This document shows, piece after piece, positions 51,947 to 63,903 of a stretch of DNA of 64,000 nt. Made by a program: the position numbers and the translations under genes. This stretch comes from Sympetrum striolatum. Taxonomy: Eukaryota > Arthropoda > Insecta > Odonata > Libellulidae. The notes beneath the pieces are model-generated. The model was not told the DNA's origin and made no database searches. It saw nothing but the letters and a program-made list of their open reading frames with translations. Position 1 is the stretch's first letter; each line of letters begins with the position of its first letter. The DNA lies in contig OX388343.1 in assembly GCA_947579665.1 (NCBI GenBank), positions 87,400,254 to 87,464,253 on the forward strand, in the 5' to 3' direction.

Positions 51947-52520
51947 ATGCATTCCTCTCAGGTGAGTTACAGAAGTCTCAGCCTGCGATACGATACGACT
52001 TTATAAGACTTGGCCTCACCGATCTGATTCTTCCGTTACAGATTGTTCTCCTGGTAGTCGCCACGGCGGCCGCAGCATACGCCTTCCCACCAGCAGCACA
52101 CCACGGAGGACATGGCCATCACGACGTCGACTACTACGTAAGCATTACTTATTTCATATCGAACGCCTGATTTCCAGAGATGTTCCGCTCTTTAACATAA
52201 CTTCTCTTCAGGCTCATCCCCACTACAACTTCAAGTACGGAGTCCGGGACCAGCACACCGGCGACGTGAAGGACCAGTCGGAGTCTAGGGACGGCGACGT
52301 GGTCAAGGGATCCTACAGCCTCCACGAGGCCGACGGAACCATCCGCCAGGTGCACTACACCGCTGACGACCACAACGGATTCAACGCCGTCGTCACCAGG
52401 ATCGGCAAGGCCGCCCATCCTCAGCATTACGCCCATGTCGCTCGGCCTGTCATCGCGTACGGACACCACGGCTCAGCTTCGTATGCTCACGGAGACAACT
52501 ACCCCCTGCATCATTATTAA
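51947..52520 (+). CDS. CPR1-type RR-2 cuticle protein, unit 1, 139 aa
   Basis: Exons: 51947-51961 (MHSSQ), 52042-52137, 52212-52520. Secreted chitin-binding cuticle protein: signal peptide residues 1-19 ([14 protein letters not shown] core), then [11 protein letters not shown]-2 domain from residue 38 and a His/Tyr-rich tail. The RR-2 exon is identical base for base to the inverted copy at 47871-48179, and the protein matches the unit 2 copy throughout. Intron 1 is 80 bp and intron 2 is 74 bp. AATAAA at 52538-52543. The first five codons are split off, as is common in insect CPR genes. Confidence 0.96.
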
Positions 52521-52544
52521 ATGTTTAATGCTTGCCCAATAAAA

Positions 52545-55060
52545 AGCTCTTCTTGAAATTGTTCTTGCTTCTTCCTTAATATCCCTAGAATGTGCAATGT
52601 CCTTATTAAATTTTATTTTTGAAAGATCTAATTGATCTCCCTTGGATCAATTTTCACAATAACAATTCCAAAGATTAAGTCTAATTTATTAGCATTTATA
52701 CTACTCTCCCTGATCAATATAAGGGCTTCCCAACATGACGTTTCTTTGGAAACCAGTAGATGATGTCACTCAGATGAATTCGTTTTCATAATTTCCTTCT
52801 GCTCTCTAGCTTTCGTTTTAATCTTAGTAAGAAACTTATTTTCCGTGAAATAATGAGAAAACGTACTCGACGAGATTTTGCTCTTGAATATTAATGCATT
52901 TCGCTCGTCATTTCAAACGTTTTTGACCGCCTTTCAATTTTCGCTTTGACTTTTTATCGAGAATGAATTAAGATCTTTGGTTTCGGATGTTTTGGAAAAA
53001 CCTTTGATGTCTTATAGACACATAGTTTCCGAGAGACCGGCAATTGAATCGTAAAGGAACATTGATGATAAAAACAATGGCATTGAAGACTGTCTTAAGT
53101 AAAGGCCACCATTTATCTAACTTTGATCTAACCAAATAGACGTGTATATTTCTCGAACTATATGAAGTATCATTCCATACTATAATGTACTCAATTCATA
53201 TACCCTCACCTGAGTAGTAAGTTTTCATTGGTAAGTGGTTGTGAAATCATTTTTTGTAAATTGACTTATTCACATAGCTTTCTTCGATTCATCCCACGCG
53301 CACTTATTGGCATGATTCGGAGAGCATGGAAATTCGTCGAACACGAATTCTTATTCGAAGGCATATTATTCGAGCATCATTTCATCGAATGAAAAATCTA
53401 CGAAAAGAGAATCACTCTAATGATTCTAAAGCTGCCCAAAGTTTGATTTAAAGGACCTCGTTATCAGCTGAAGTCTACGATCACCTCCTAGGATGGGTGT
53501 GGGCATCGAGAGTGGCATTTTTTCTAAGAGTTTGATTTCGAAGTATTTGTCATACAAAATTTTTCCTGTACCTAATATCTTTAATGACAACATTACGATA
53601 ATCCAGATTGGGATGCCAAATATATGGAAATTAATATATTCAATAATTGCATCGGAAATTTTCGCGAATCAAATCTTCCGCGTCCTCTCTTCAGACTCAT
53701 TCAACGACGAGATTGATAAACCATGATTATTCGGTCGAGTGACCGCTCTGAATTCCTTATGCGTCTCTCTTCCCCAATATTCCATTCCTTTTACGTCATT
53801 ATATTTTATTTACGTTACCCTTCTTCCATGAAGAAGCGGCTGAATCCGTAGATTTTACAGTGTATGTATATTTAAACGAAGTCTTCCTCGGCTCAGGTTT
53901 ACGTAACCGAAAAACTATTGATATTATTTGCCAAACTTTACTTTGATTGTATTTTTCAAAGCACAACAAATGAATCTGAAATCGAATAAGAGTCCCTCGT
54001 ATTCACACAACGTTAGCGCTTGGTGCACTGAAATGTTTCTATGTCGCTTAGTTTGTACTTGAGCTGGCAAAAATTCATTCAATTGATCCGCGCATACTAA
54101 TGGAAAACCAGAATATTTAAAGAAAATTACGGCATAATATCAATGATATTTGAGGAAAGGGAAATCGTATCTTAGGCTCTCCGTTAGACAATACAATTGC
54201 AACGTAAGAGACTTCGGAACCACGTCCCGCTATCCTTCATAGTACTCTTTAGTTTCCTCTTCACGAGTTTATAATTTCACTCACTGCTCAAGTTTTGCCT
54301 TCTGATGTTACACATGCAATGAACTCATGGAATGAGCAGCCTTCGGTGAGCATCCTCTTATTGAACGCGTTGGTCATTTTCCCTCTTCAAAGAATTTCCT
54401 TAGAATGGTTTGTCTAGTGTTTTATTCATTGGTAGCATCAGTATATGACTGTCATCCGCGTCCGTCGGAACGGTCGAAGAAAGAAAGCGAAGCTCGGAGA
54501 GATTGTCTGATTAACCTGTGCAAGTTTGAACTTGTTTATGAATGGGAAGACAGTGAATTTTACATGGGTAGCGAATAACCATGGTAGAAGTAGACATCAC
54601 CAGACTGCTCCAAATAAAATCCTAGTAATTGGAGGACTACATTTGATAGAGGTACTGAGGCCTTTCAAACGATCGTCAATGCACGAGTGATTCCTCTAGC
54701 ATCGATTTTACGAAGTTTTTATCGCACGAATTAGTCTCACACTGTGCTTCCGATTTCAGCTCAATGTAGCCCGATGTATGAACAATAGGTTGATCAGAGA
54801 AAGAATATTTTCAAAAATTTAAATTTGACGAGAAATCATATTCGGTAGAGAAAGTACATGTAACAGCTCATGAGATTATATTGTATCGATGTATTTTAAA
54901 AGCCATGCATTGGATTCCCTATTTATTTAGGACGAAGAGGAAATACTACAAATGTTGCTATAGATTTTCCTTCTACTACGCAAAGGGATTAGTAGGTAAT
55001 ATCTTGTAATCGTAACTGATATCTTGCCTAGTTAGAATTAAGAGAAAGAAATTAATCAAA
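52545..55060. other. Spacer inside unit 1, between the convergent CPR genes
   Basis: A plus-strand frame at 53493-53726 has no coding features beyond being open. No RNA gene or transposon is recognised. Confidence 0.5.
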
Positions 55061-55219
55061 TACGTTTTATTCAACGAACTCGTGATATGATGAAGAGGAA
55101 GCCTATAGACAAACGACGAGCATCAGTTGCAATACGCTTGGGTCTCCAAGGAGGATTTCGTTGAAATCAGGAATATTTGATGGCACTTTAATATGCGGGA
55201 TGATTCGAAGGAGATCCAT

Positions 55220-56496
55220 TCAGTAGTGTCCGTTGTGTCCATAGGCGAAGTTGTTACCATTGGCGAGAGATGTGGCTCCTCCGTGGTATCCTCCGACAGC
55301 GTAGCCTCCGTGGCCACCGTAGGCAGCGATGCCGTGACCGATGGCGACGTTATTGGAGTTGGCGAAAGAGGATGCACCACCGTAATGACCTCCTCCGTAG
55401 GCGATGACGCCTCCGTAGTGAGCAGCTCCTCCGTAGTGCTGCTGTGGGTGCACTGCTTTTCCAGCTCGCTTCACCACTGCGTTGAATCCGTTGTGGTTGT
55501 CTGCGGTGTATTCCACAGTTCTGATGGTGCCATCGGATTCATGCAGGCTGTATGCACCCTTGACGACGTCTCCGTCTCTGGTCTCCCATTGGCTCTTGGC
55601 GTCTCCGGTTTTGTGGTCGCTGACGCCGTAATCGAAGTTGTACTTGTGATGGGCCTGAAAGTGTATTGAAGTACATGGCGTGTAAATGCTCCGCGGGTCA
55701 GTGGTGCAAGGATGCACATCATTATTACCAACTCATACTGGAAAAACAAGATATCTTCTACCACTTGAATCGATTGAGGCGATAGTTGGATTCGTTATTT
55801 TTTTCGGAAGAGGAAGACTGCGGATATCAATATTTCGAAAGTCGTTTCCGGAAATACTAGGAAGGGTATTTTAAGCAAACTTCTTACGTAGTGATCCAAG
55901 TGAACTCCGTCCCCGTAGTGACCACCAGGATAGGCAAAGGAGGAAGCTGCAAGAGCAACGATGAGCAAAACCTGAAAAAGAGCACCAAAACTCATAAGAA
56001 AACACTTTCAAACGGCAACAAAAATCCTAATCCGTAAATGATAATGAGACAGCATTTAGACAAGAAAATAATGTCATTCGAGAACTAACTGTAAATAATG
56101 TACATATTATTTCGAATCACTTAGATATTGATGAAAAGAAGGTTGTGGATGGCACTATGCTTAGCAAAGGGGTCATCTACTAAGGAGTGTTTCGAATATA
56201 ATTTTTAGATGCTACACAATTATTTTGGAAACATTTGAACGGCTGCGACTTTTGAAACCGAAGAGCAATATGGAATTTTGAAAAGTAAATTAATTTCTGT
56301 ATATTTTTATTTTCAGGAAGCAATCCTCTCGACCAATTGAGGGTTACTGTGAGGTAACTCAGCATAAGTATGATTATAATGGTTATGAAAAATCTCATCC
56401 TATCCGTAACTTATTGTAATAGCGGGAGAGACCGATCGTTCGATATGATAGTGTGAAAAAGCAAATGATTGCCTTCCTTACCTGTGACACCTTCAT
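55220..56496 (-). CDS. CPR2-type RR-2 cuticle protein with Gly/Tyr-rich tail, unit 1, 177 aa
   Basis: Exons: 56496-56482 (MKVSQ), 55971-55888, 55654-55220, all GT-AG with phase 0. An ATG at 55995 lies in intron 1 and is not the start. The signal peptide is residues 1-18 ([13 protein letters not shown] core). RR-2 begins at residue 34: [18 protein letters not shown], then [18 protein letters not shown], then [15 protein letters not shown]. The tail of about 75 residues is rich in Gly, Tyr and His (HYGG, YGGHGGY), suggesting a flexible, cross-linkable cuticle protein. Position 36 is His where the unit 2 copy and most RR-2 proteins have Pro. AATAAA at 55071-55066 (minus). Convergent with CPR1. 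Confidence 0.96.
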
Positions 56497-56536
56497 GATT
56501 GTGCTGTTAAGTTCTCGAGAGTACTGGAAGTGGGAT

Positions 56537-56573
56537 ACTGATGCTCTCGGCATCGACGCATCTCTATTTTATA
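56537..56573 (-). promoter_or_regulatory. Core promoter of CPR2 in unit 1
   Basis: TATAAAA (56573-56567) and initiator TCAGT (56541-56537), 34 bases apart, about 40 nt upstream of the start codon. Confidence 0.85.
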
Positions 56574-56579
56574 GTCGAT

Positions 56580-57430
56580 TGGTAAATACGGGCGTGTGAG
56601 AAAGCGGAATACGGTATCGGGTGCTGGTCACGGTCTAGAGAATAAATTGGAAGGCGGAATTCGGCGGCGGGCAAATTTTGAAACTCGGGCGTGGGGCGAG
56701 GGCTTGTTGGAAAGTCATTTGTGGAGAAATTAAAGTTTAAACTCTGTGATTGCAAAGAATTTCCAACGGTGGGCTGATCAGATCCAAGAAACTATGATGG
56801 AGAATTCGAGAGTTCTCTTACTTAAATTATACAACGATTTTTCAACGTCTTTTGCAAGGTTACTTAATTGCCAGTGTTTTGGAATTTCGTAAAACCAAAG
56901 TCCGTCGTAAGATGAAATTGGACATGCCTTAGCATTTGATGTGGACGGCTGAAAGCTATCGCTGCACAATTTGTCGCTTCATCACATTGGTAAATAAATA
57001 TATGTTGCTATGATATTCATATTTTCGCACGGATTCTGCGTGCAATAGATGAATTCCTGAGACACTTAGAGAGAGAAGAGTAAAATTATTACTGGTTGGT
57101 TAATACTATTTGCACAACATAGAGGTAGAAGAGTAATAACTATCTTATGCTTCGTTTTAGTTTTTTTAGAGTCACAGGAATTTCCATGCGGTTTATTCAT
57201 ATACAAGATTACCTATCACTTTTTCTGCGATCGACAAGTTTACTTCATTATTTGCTTCATTCACTGCGAGACTACATTTCCAAATGACAACAATGCTCTT
57301 TGCTGAATATCCACCGAAGACCACATCAGGAGAACCAACAAATCCTGATATTTCCTATAACGTCTCCTTAGTAAGTTTGTCTTGTTCCCATGAGATGTCC
57401 TTCGGATTCCACCTCGATGCCTGAAGCAAA
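56580..57430. other. Spacer upstream of CPR2, unit 1
   Basis: No supported gene. The minus-strand frame at 57261-57536 overlaps a Penelope-like terminal motif and is probably part of an old retroelement. Confidence 0.45.
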
Positions 57431-57434
57431 GAAG

Positions 57435-57476
57435 CGACGACGTTTTGCCTACGTTGCAGTAGGTTTCTTCAGGTCG
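57435..57476 (-). ncRNA. Decayed hammerhead-like motif near the unit junction, copy 1
   Basis: On the minus strand: CGAC, CTGAAGA, AA, stem CCTAC/GTAGG with loop TGCAAC, C, AAA, ACGT as stem III, C, then GTCG pairing with CGAC. The layout matches Penelope hammerheads with a GUC cleavage site, but the essential G12 is A, so it should be inactive. Confidence 0.4.
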
Positions 57477-58179
57477 GTGATGTCTTTTCAAATGACTTAA
57501 AAGAACATCGAAGCGTATAAGGAAGTCCATTGACATTGATCTTTATTCTAAGCCAGTAGTGCTCAAAGAGTATCATAACGATACGACCGCTTGGCTGCAT
57601 TAATAAATCCTATAATAAAATACATCTAAAACTCGGTTAATGTATGACGTTTATCTTTATATGTATTTAATAATGTAGGATATCAATGTATTCGAGTGGC
57701 TGTCCGGACCCAAATATGGGATATTGGTAATAACTTGTGATACACTGAATGAAAAGGAATCAAAGTTCTGAGATTGTATGGGTTAGACCTATACAAGTGT
57801 TGATAGATCACAGTGACAATATTTACGAACATTTTCCTCTCCCTCCGTCGATAGGTATTTTCAATGATTCGAAGAATAAAATACCATTATATTTAACCTC
57901 AAGAAAATAATGCGGTGATAGACTATGATGTAATATCATTTTTCTCATGACTATACCAATGCTATGAAACACCTAAGATACAAGGTATCATATCAAACCA
58001 TGGGAAAACGGAACTAATGGAGCAAATCTGACGTAAAGGACTACCAAGTTTTGGTTCTTCACGATTTCCGAAATATAGACCATAACCACACCAATCACTC
58101 GGTACGATCTCCGCATCATCAGATTTCACTTATTACGTATACGACCTGCGCCTTCGATTTTCAGATTCCTCTACTTGGA

Positions 58180-58215
58180 TATAAATAGTGCACGCCCCGC
58201 TCACAGGGCATCAAT
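58180..58215 (+). promoter_or_regulatory. Core promoter of CPR1 in unit 2
   Basis: TATAAATA (58180-58187) and TCAAT initiator at the same spacing as in unit 1. Confidence 0.85.
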
Positions 58216-58251
58216 CGTCTCCTCCACAACCAACAGTCCACACCTAAAAAA

Positions 58252-58825
58252 ATGCATTCCTCTCAGGTGAGTTACAGAAGTCTCAGCCTGCGATACGATA
58301 CGACTTTATAAGACTTGGCCTCACCGATCTGATTCTTCCGTTACAGATTGTTCTCCTGGTAGTCGCCACGGCGGCCGCAGCATACGCCTTCCCACCAGCA
58401 GCACACCACGGAGGACATGGCCATCACGACGTCGACTACTACGTAAGCATTACTTATTTCATATCGAACGCCTGATTTCCAGAGATGTTCCGCTCTTTAA
58501 CATAACTTCTCTTCAGGCTCATCCCCACTACAACTTCAAGTACGGAGTCCGGGACCAGCACACCGGCGACGTGAAGGACCAGTCGGAGTCTAGGGACGGC
58601 GACGTGGTCAAGGGATCCTACAGCCTCCACGAGGCCGACGGAACCATCCGCCAGGTGCACTACACCGCTGACGACCACAACGGATTCAACGCCGTCGTCA
58701 CCAGGATCGGCAAGGCCGCCCATCCTCAGCATTACGCCCATGTCGCTCGGCCTGTCATCGCGTACGGACACCACGGCTCAGCTTCGTATGCTCACGGAGA
58801 CAACTACCCCCTGCATCATTATTAA
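58252..58825 (+). CDS. CPR1-type RR-2 cuticle protein, unit 2, 139 aa
   Basis: Exons: 58252-58266, 58347-58442, 58517-58825. The protein is identical to the unit 1 copy, including Ile6 and Thr13 in the signal peptide. Same promoter, introns and AATAAA (58843-58848). Being intact and unchanged, it probably adds dosage of the same cuticle protein. Confidence 0.96.
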
Positions 58826-58849
58826 ATGTTTAATGCTTGCCCAATAAAA

Positions 58850-61370
58850 AGCTCTTCTTGAAATTGTTCTTGCTTCTTCCTTAATATCCCTAGAATGTGC
58901 AATGTCCTTATTAAATTTTATTTTTGAAAGATCTAATTGATCTCCCTTGGATCAATTTTCACAATAACAATTCCAAAGATTAAGTCTAATTTATTAGCAT
59001 TTATACTACTCTCCCTGATCAATATAAGGGCTTCCCAACATGACGTTTCTTTGGAAACCAGTAGATGATGTCACTCAGATGAATTCGTTTTCATAATTTC
59101 CTTCTGCTCTCTAGCTTTCGTTTTAATCTTAGTAAGAAACTTATTTTCCGTGAAATAATGAGAAAACGTACTCGACGAGATTTTGCTCTTGAATATTAAT
59201 GCATTTCGCTCGTCATTTCAAACGTTTTTGACCGCCTTTCAATTTTCGCTTTGACTTTTTATCGAGAATGAATTAAGATCTTTGGTTTCGGATGTTTTGG
59301 AAAAACCTTTGATGTCTTATAGACACATAGTTTCCGAGAGACCGGCAATTGAATCGTAAAGGAACATTGATGATAAAAACAATGGCATTGAAGACTGTCT
59401 TAAGTAAAGGCCACCATTTATCTAACTTTGATCTAACCAAATAGACGTGTATATTTCTCGAACTATATGAAGTATCATTCCATACTATAATGTACTCAAT
59501 TCATATACCCTCACCTGAGTAGTAAGTTTTCATTGGTAAGTGGTTGTGAAATCATTTTTTGTAAATTGACTTATTCACATAGCTTTCTTCGATTCATCCC
59601 ACGCGCACTTATTGGCATGATTCGGAGAGCATGGAAATTCGTCGAACACGAATTCTTATTCGAAGGCATATTATTCGAGCATCATTTCATCGAATGAAAA
59701 ATCTACGAAAAGAGAATCACTCTAATGATTCTAAAGCTGCCCAAAGTTTGTTTTAAAGGACCTCGTTATCAGCTGAAGTCTACGATCACCTCCTAGGATG
59801 GGTGTGGGCATCGAGAGTGGCGCATTTTTTCTAAGAGTTTGATTTCGAAGTATTTGTCATACAAAATTTTTCCTGTACCTAATATCTTTAATGACAACAT
59901 TACGATAATCCAGATTGGGATGCCAAATATATGGAAATTAATATATTCAATAATTGCATCGGAAATTTTCGCGAATCAAATCTTCCGCGTCCTCTCTTCA
60001 GACTCATTCAACGACGAGATTGATAAACCATGATTATTCGGTCGAGTGACCGCTCTGAATTCCTTATGCGTCTCTCTTCCCCAATATTCCATTCCTTTTA
60101 CGTCATTATATTTTATTTACGTTACCCTTCTTCCATGAAGAAGCGGCTGAATCCGTAGATTTTACAGTGTATGTATATTTAAACGAAGTCTTCCTCGGCT
60201 CAGGTTTACGTAACCGAAAAACTATTGATATTATTTGCCAAACTTTACTTTGATTGTATTTTTCAAAGCACAACAAATGAATCTGAAATCGAATAAGAGT
60301 CCCTCGTATTCACACAACGTTAGCGCTTGGTGCATTGAAATGTTTCTATGTCGCTTAGTTTGTACTTGAGCTGGCAAAAATTCATTCAATTGATCCGCGC
60401 ATACTAATGGAAAACCAGAATATTTAAAGAAAATTACGGCATAATATCAATGATATTTGAGGAAAGGGAAATCGTATCTTAGGCTCTCCGTTAGACAATA
60501 CAATTGCAACGTAAGAGACTTCGGAACCACGTCCCGCTATCCTTCATAGTACTCTTTAGTTTCCTCTTCACGAGTTTATAATTTCACTCACTGCTCAAGT
60601 TTTGCCTTCTGATGTTACACATGCAATGAACTCATGGAATGAGCAGCCTTCGGTGAGCATCCTCTTATTGAACGCGTTGGTCATTTTCCCTCTTCAAAGA
60701 ATTTCCTTAGAATGGTTTGTCTAGTGTTTTATTCATTGGTAGCATCAGTATATGACTGTCATCCGCGTCCGTCGGAACGGTCGAAGAAAGAAAGCGAAGC
60801 TCGGAGAGATTGTCTGATTAACCTGTGCAAGTTTGAACTTGTTTATGAATGGGAAGACAGTGAATTTTACATGGGTAGCGAATAACCATGGTAGAAGTAG
60901 ACATCACCAGACTGCTCCAAATAAAATCCTAGTAATTGGAGGACTACATTTGATAGAGGTACTGAGGCCTTTCAAACGATCGTCAATGCACGAGTGATTC
61001 CTCTAGCATCGATTTTACGAAGTTTTTATCGCACGAATTAGTCTCACACTGTGCTTCCGATTTCAGCTCAATGTAGCCCGATGTATGAACAATAGGTTGA
61101 TCAGAGAAAGAATATTTTCAAAAATTTAAATTTGACGAGAAATCATATTCGGTAGAGAAAGTACATGTAACAGCTCATGAGATTATATTGTATCGATGTA
61201 TTTTAAAAGCCATGCATTGGATTCCCTATTTATTTAGGACGAAGAGGAAATACTACAAATGTTGCTATAGATTTTCCTTCTACTACGCAAAGGGATTAGT
61301 AGGTAATATCTTGTAATCGTAACTGATATCTTGCCTAGTTAGAATTAAGAGAAAGAAATTAATCAAATAC
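58850..61370. other. Spacer inside unit 2
   Basis: Copy of the unit 1 spacer. The frame at 59839-60033 is its shortened counterpart: the 2-bp insertion removes the upstream start, which argues that it is not coding. Confidence 0.55.
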
Positions 61371-61526
61371 GTTTTATTCAACGAACTCGTGATATGATGA
61401 AGAGGAAGCCTATAGACAAACGACGAGCATCAGTTGCAATACGCTTGGGTCTCCAAGGAGGATTTCGTTGAAATCAGGAATATTTGATGGCACTTTAATA
61501 TGCGGGATGATTCGAAGGAGATCCAT

Positions 61527-62803
61527 TCAGTAGTGTCCGTTGTGTCCATAGGCGAAGTTGTTACCATTGGCGAGAGATGTGGCTCCTCCGTGGTATCCTC
61601 CGACAGCGTAGCCTCCGTGGCCACCGTAGGCAGCGATGCCGTGACCGATGGCGACGTTATTGGAGTTGGCGAAAGAGGATGCACCACCGTAATGACCTCC
61701 TCCGTAGGCGATGACGCCTCCGTAGTGAGCAGCTCCTCCGTAGTGCTGCTGTGGGTGCACTGCTTTTCCAGCTCGCTTCACCACTGCGTTGAATCCGTTG
61801 TGGTTGTCTGCGGTGTATTCCACAGTTCTGATGGTGCCATCGGATTCATGCAGGCTGTATGCACCCTTGACGACGTCTCCGTCTCTGGTCTCCCATTGGC
61901 TCTTGGCGTCTCCGGTTTTGTGGTCGCTGACGCCGTAATCGAAGTTGTACTTGGGATGGGCCTGAAAGTGTATTGAAGTACATGGCGTGTAAATGCTCCG
62001 CGGGTCAGTGGTGCAAGGATGCACATCATTATTACCAACTCATACTGGAAAAACAAGATATCTTCTACCACTTGAATCGATTGAGGCGATAGTTGGATTC
62101 GTTATTTTTTTCGGAAGAGGAAGACTGCGGATATCAATATTTCGAAAGTCGTTTCCGGAAATACTAGGAAGGGTATTTTAAGCAAACTTCTTACGTAGTG
62201 ATCCAAGTGACCTCCGTCCCCGTAGTGACCACCAGGATAGGCAAAGGAGGAAGCTGCAAGAGCAACGATGAGCAAAACCTGAAAAAGAGCACCAAAACTC
62301 ATAAGAAAACACTTTCAAACGGCAACAAAAATCCTAATCCGTAAATGATAATGAGACAGCATTTAGACAAGAAAATAATGTCATTCGAGAACTAACTGTA
62401 AATAATGTACATATTATTTCGAATCACTTAGATATTGATGAAAAGAAGGTTGTGGATGGCACTATGCTTAGCAAAGGGGTCATCTACTAAGGAGTGTTTC
62501 GAATATAATTTTTAGATGCTACACAATTATTTTGGAAACATTTGAACGGCTGCGACTTTTGAAACCGAAGAGCAATATGGAATTTTGAAAAGTAAATTAA
62601 TTTCTGTATATTTTTATTTTCAGGAAGCAATCCTCTCGACCAATTGAGGGTTACTGTGAGGTAACTCAGCATAAGTATGATTATAATGGTTATGAAAAAT
62701 CTCATCCTATCCGTAACTTATTGTAATAGCGGGAGAGACCGATCGTTCGATATGATAGTGTGAAAAGGCAAATGATTGCCTTCCTTACCTGTGACACCTT
62801 CAT
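61527..62803 (-). CDS. CPR2-type RR-2 cuticle protein with Gly/Tyr-rich tail, unit 2, 177 aa
   Basis: Exons: 62803-62789 (MKVSQ), 62278-62195, 61961-61527. As the unit 1 copy except for two residues: DGGHLDHY (Gly in place of Val) before the domain, and AHPKYNF (Pro in place of His) at the RR-2 start. The Pro form fits the RR-2 consensus, so the unit 1 form is probably derived. AATAAA at 61378-61373 (minus). Confidence 0.96.
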
Positions 62804-62843
62804 GATTGTGCTGTTAAGTTCTCGAGAGTACTGGAAGTGGGAT

Positions 62844-62880
62844 ACTGATGCTCTCGGCATCGACGCATCTCTATTTTATA
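62844..62880 (-). promoter_or_regulatory. Core promoter of CPR2 in unit 2
   Basis: TATAAAA (62880-62874) and TCAGT initiator (62848-62844), the same arrangement as in unit 1. Confidence 0.85.
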
Positions 62881-63741
62881 GTCGATTGGTAAATACGGGC
62901 GTGTGAGAAAGCGGAATACGGTATCGGGTGCTGGTCACGGTCTAGAGAATAAATTGGAAGGCGGAATTCGGCGGCGGGCAAATTTTGAAACTCGGGCGTG
63001 GGGCGAGGGCTTGTTGGAAAGTCATTTGTGGAGAAATTAAAGTTTAAACTCTGTGATTGCAAAGAATTTCCAACGGTGGGCTGATCAGATCCAAGAAACT
63101 ATGATGGAGAATTCGAGAGTTCTCTTACTTAAATTATACAACGATTTTTCAACGTCTTTTGCAAGGTTACTTAATTGCCAGTGTTTTGGAATTTCGTAAA
63201 ACCAAAGTCCGTCGTAAGATGAAATTGGACATGCCTTAGCATTTGATGTGGACGGCTGAAAGCTATCGCTGCACAATTTGTCGCTTCATCACATTGGTAA
63301 ATAAATATATGTTGCTATGATATTCATATTTTCGCACGGATTCTGCGTGCAATAGATGAATTCCTGAGACACTTAGAGAGGGAAGAGTAAAATTACTACT
63401 GGTTGGTTAATACTATTTGCACAACATAGAGGTAGAAGAGTAATAACTATCTTATGCTTCGTTTTAGTTTTTTTAGAGTCACAGGAATTTCCATGCGGTT
63501 TATTCATATACAAGATTACCTATCACTTTTTCTGCGATCGACAAGTTTACTTCATTATTTGCTTCATTCACTGCGAGACTACATTTCCAAATGACAACAA
63601 TGCTCTTTGCTGAATATCCACCGAAGACCACATCAGGAGAACCAACAAATCCTGATATTTCCTATAACGTCTCCTTAGTAAGTTTGTCTTGTTCCCATGA
63701 GATGTCCTTCGGATTCCACCGCGATGCCTGAAGCAAAGAAG

Positions 63742-63783
63742 CGACGACGTTTTGCCTACGTTGCAGTAGGTTTCTTCAGGTCG
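63742..63783 (-). ncRNA. Decayed hammerhead-like motif near the unit junction, copy 2
   Basis: Same sequence as 57435-57476, again with A at the G12 position. Its presence in both units shows it predates the duplication. Confidence 0.4.
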
Positions 63784-63903
63784 GTGATGTCTTTTCAAAT
63801 GACTTAAAAGAACATCGAAGCGTATAAGGAAGTCCATTGACATTGATCTTTATTCTAAGCCAGTAGTGCTCAAAGAGTATCATAACGATACGACCGCTTG
63901 GCT

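Larger units (their letters stand above)
51292..57596 (+). repeat. Tandem cuticle-gene unit 1 (6305 bp)
   Basis: The sequence repeats from 57597 almost unchanged: CDS ends are offset by exactly 6305 bp, then 6307 bp after a 2-bp insertion near 59822. The junction shares GCATT[C/A]ATAAATCCT, found at 51292, 57597 and 63904. The unit contains CPR1 (+) and CPR2 (-) in convergent orientation. Confidence 0.96.
57597..63903 (+). repeat. Tandem cuticle-gene unit 2 (6307 bp)
   Basis: Near-identical to 51292-57596, with scattered single-base changes and one 2-bp insertion (GC near 59822). Both CPR genes are intact in it. Confidence 0.96.

Noticed and set aside
55193..55669. Plus-strand 158-aa Val/Ser-rich frame, also at 61500-61976
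   Set aside because: Antisense to the Gly/Tyr-rich CPR2 exon. GGN and TAY codons read backwards give Val/Ser-rich frames.
55795..55995. 66-aa frame starting MSFGALFQ as the CPR2 start
   Set aside because: The ATG lies in intron 1 before a good acceptor (TTTTTCAG). The real first exon MKVSQ with donor GTAAGG is at 56496-56482 below a TATA box and initiator.
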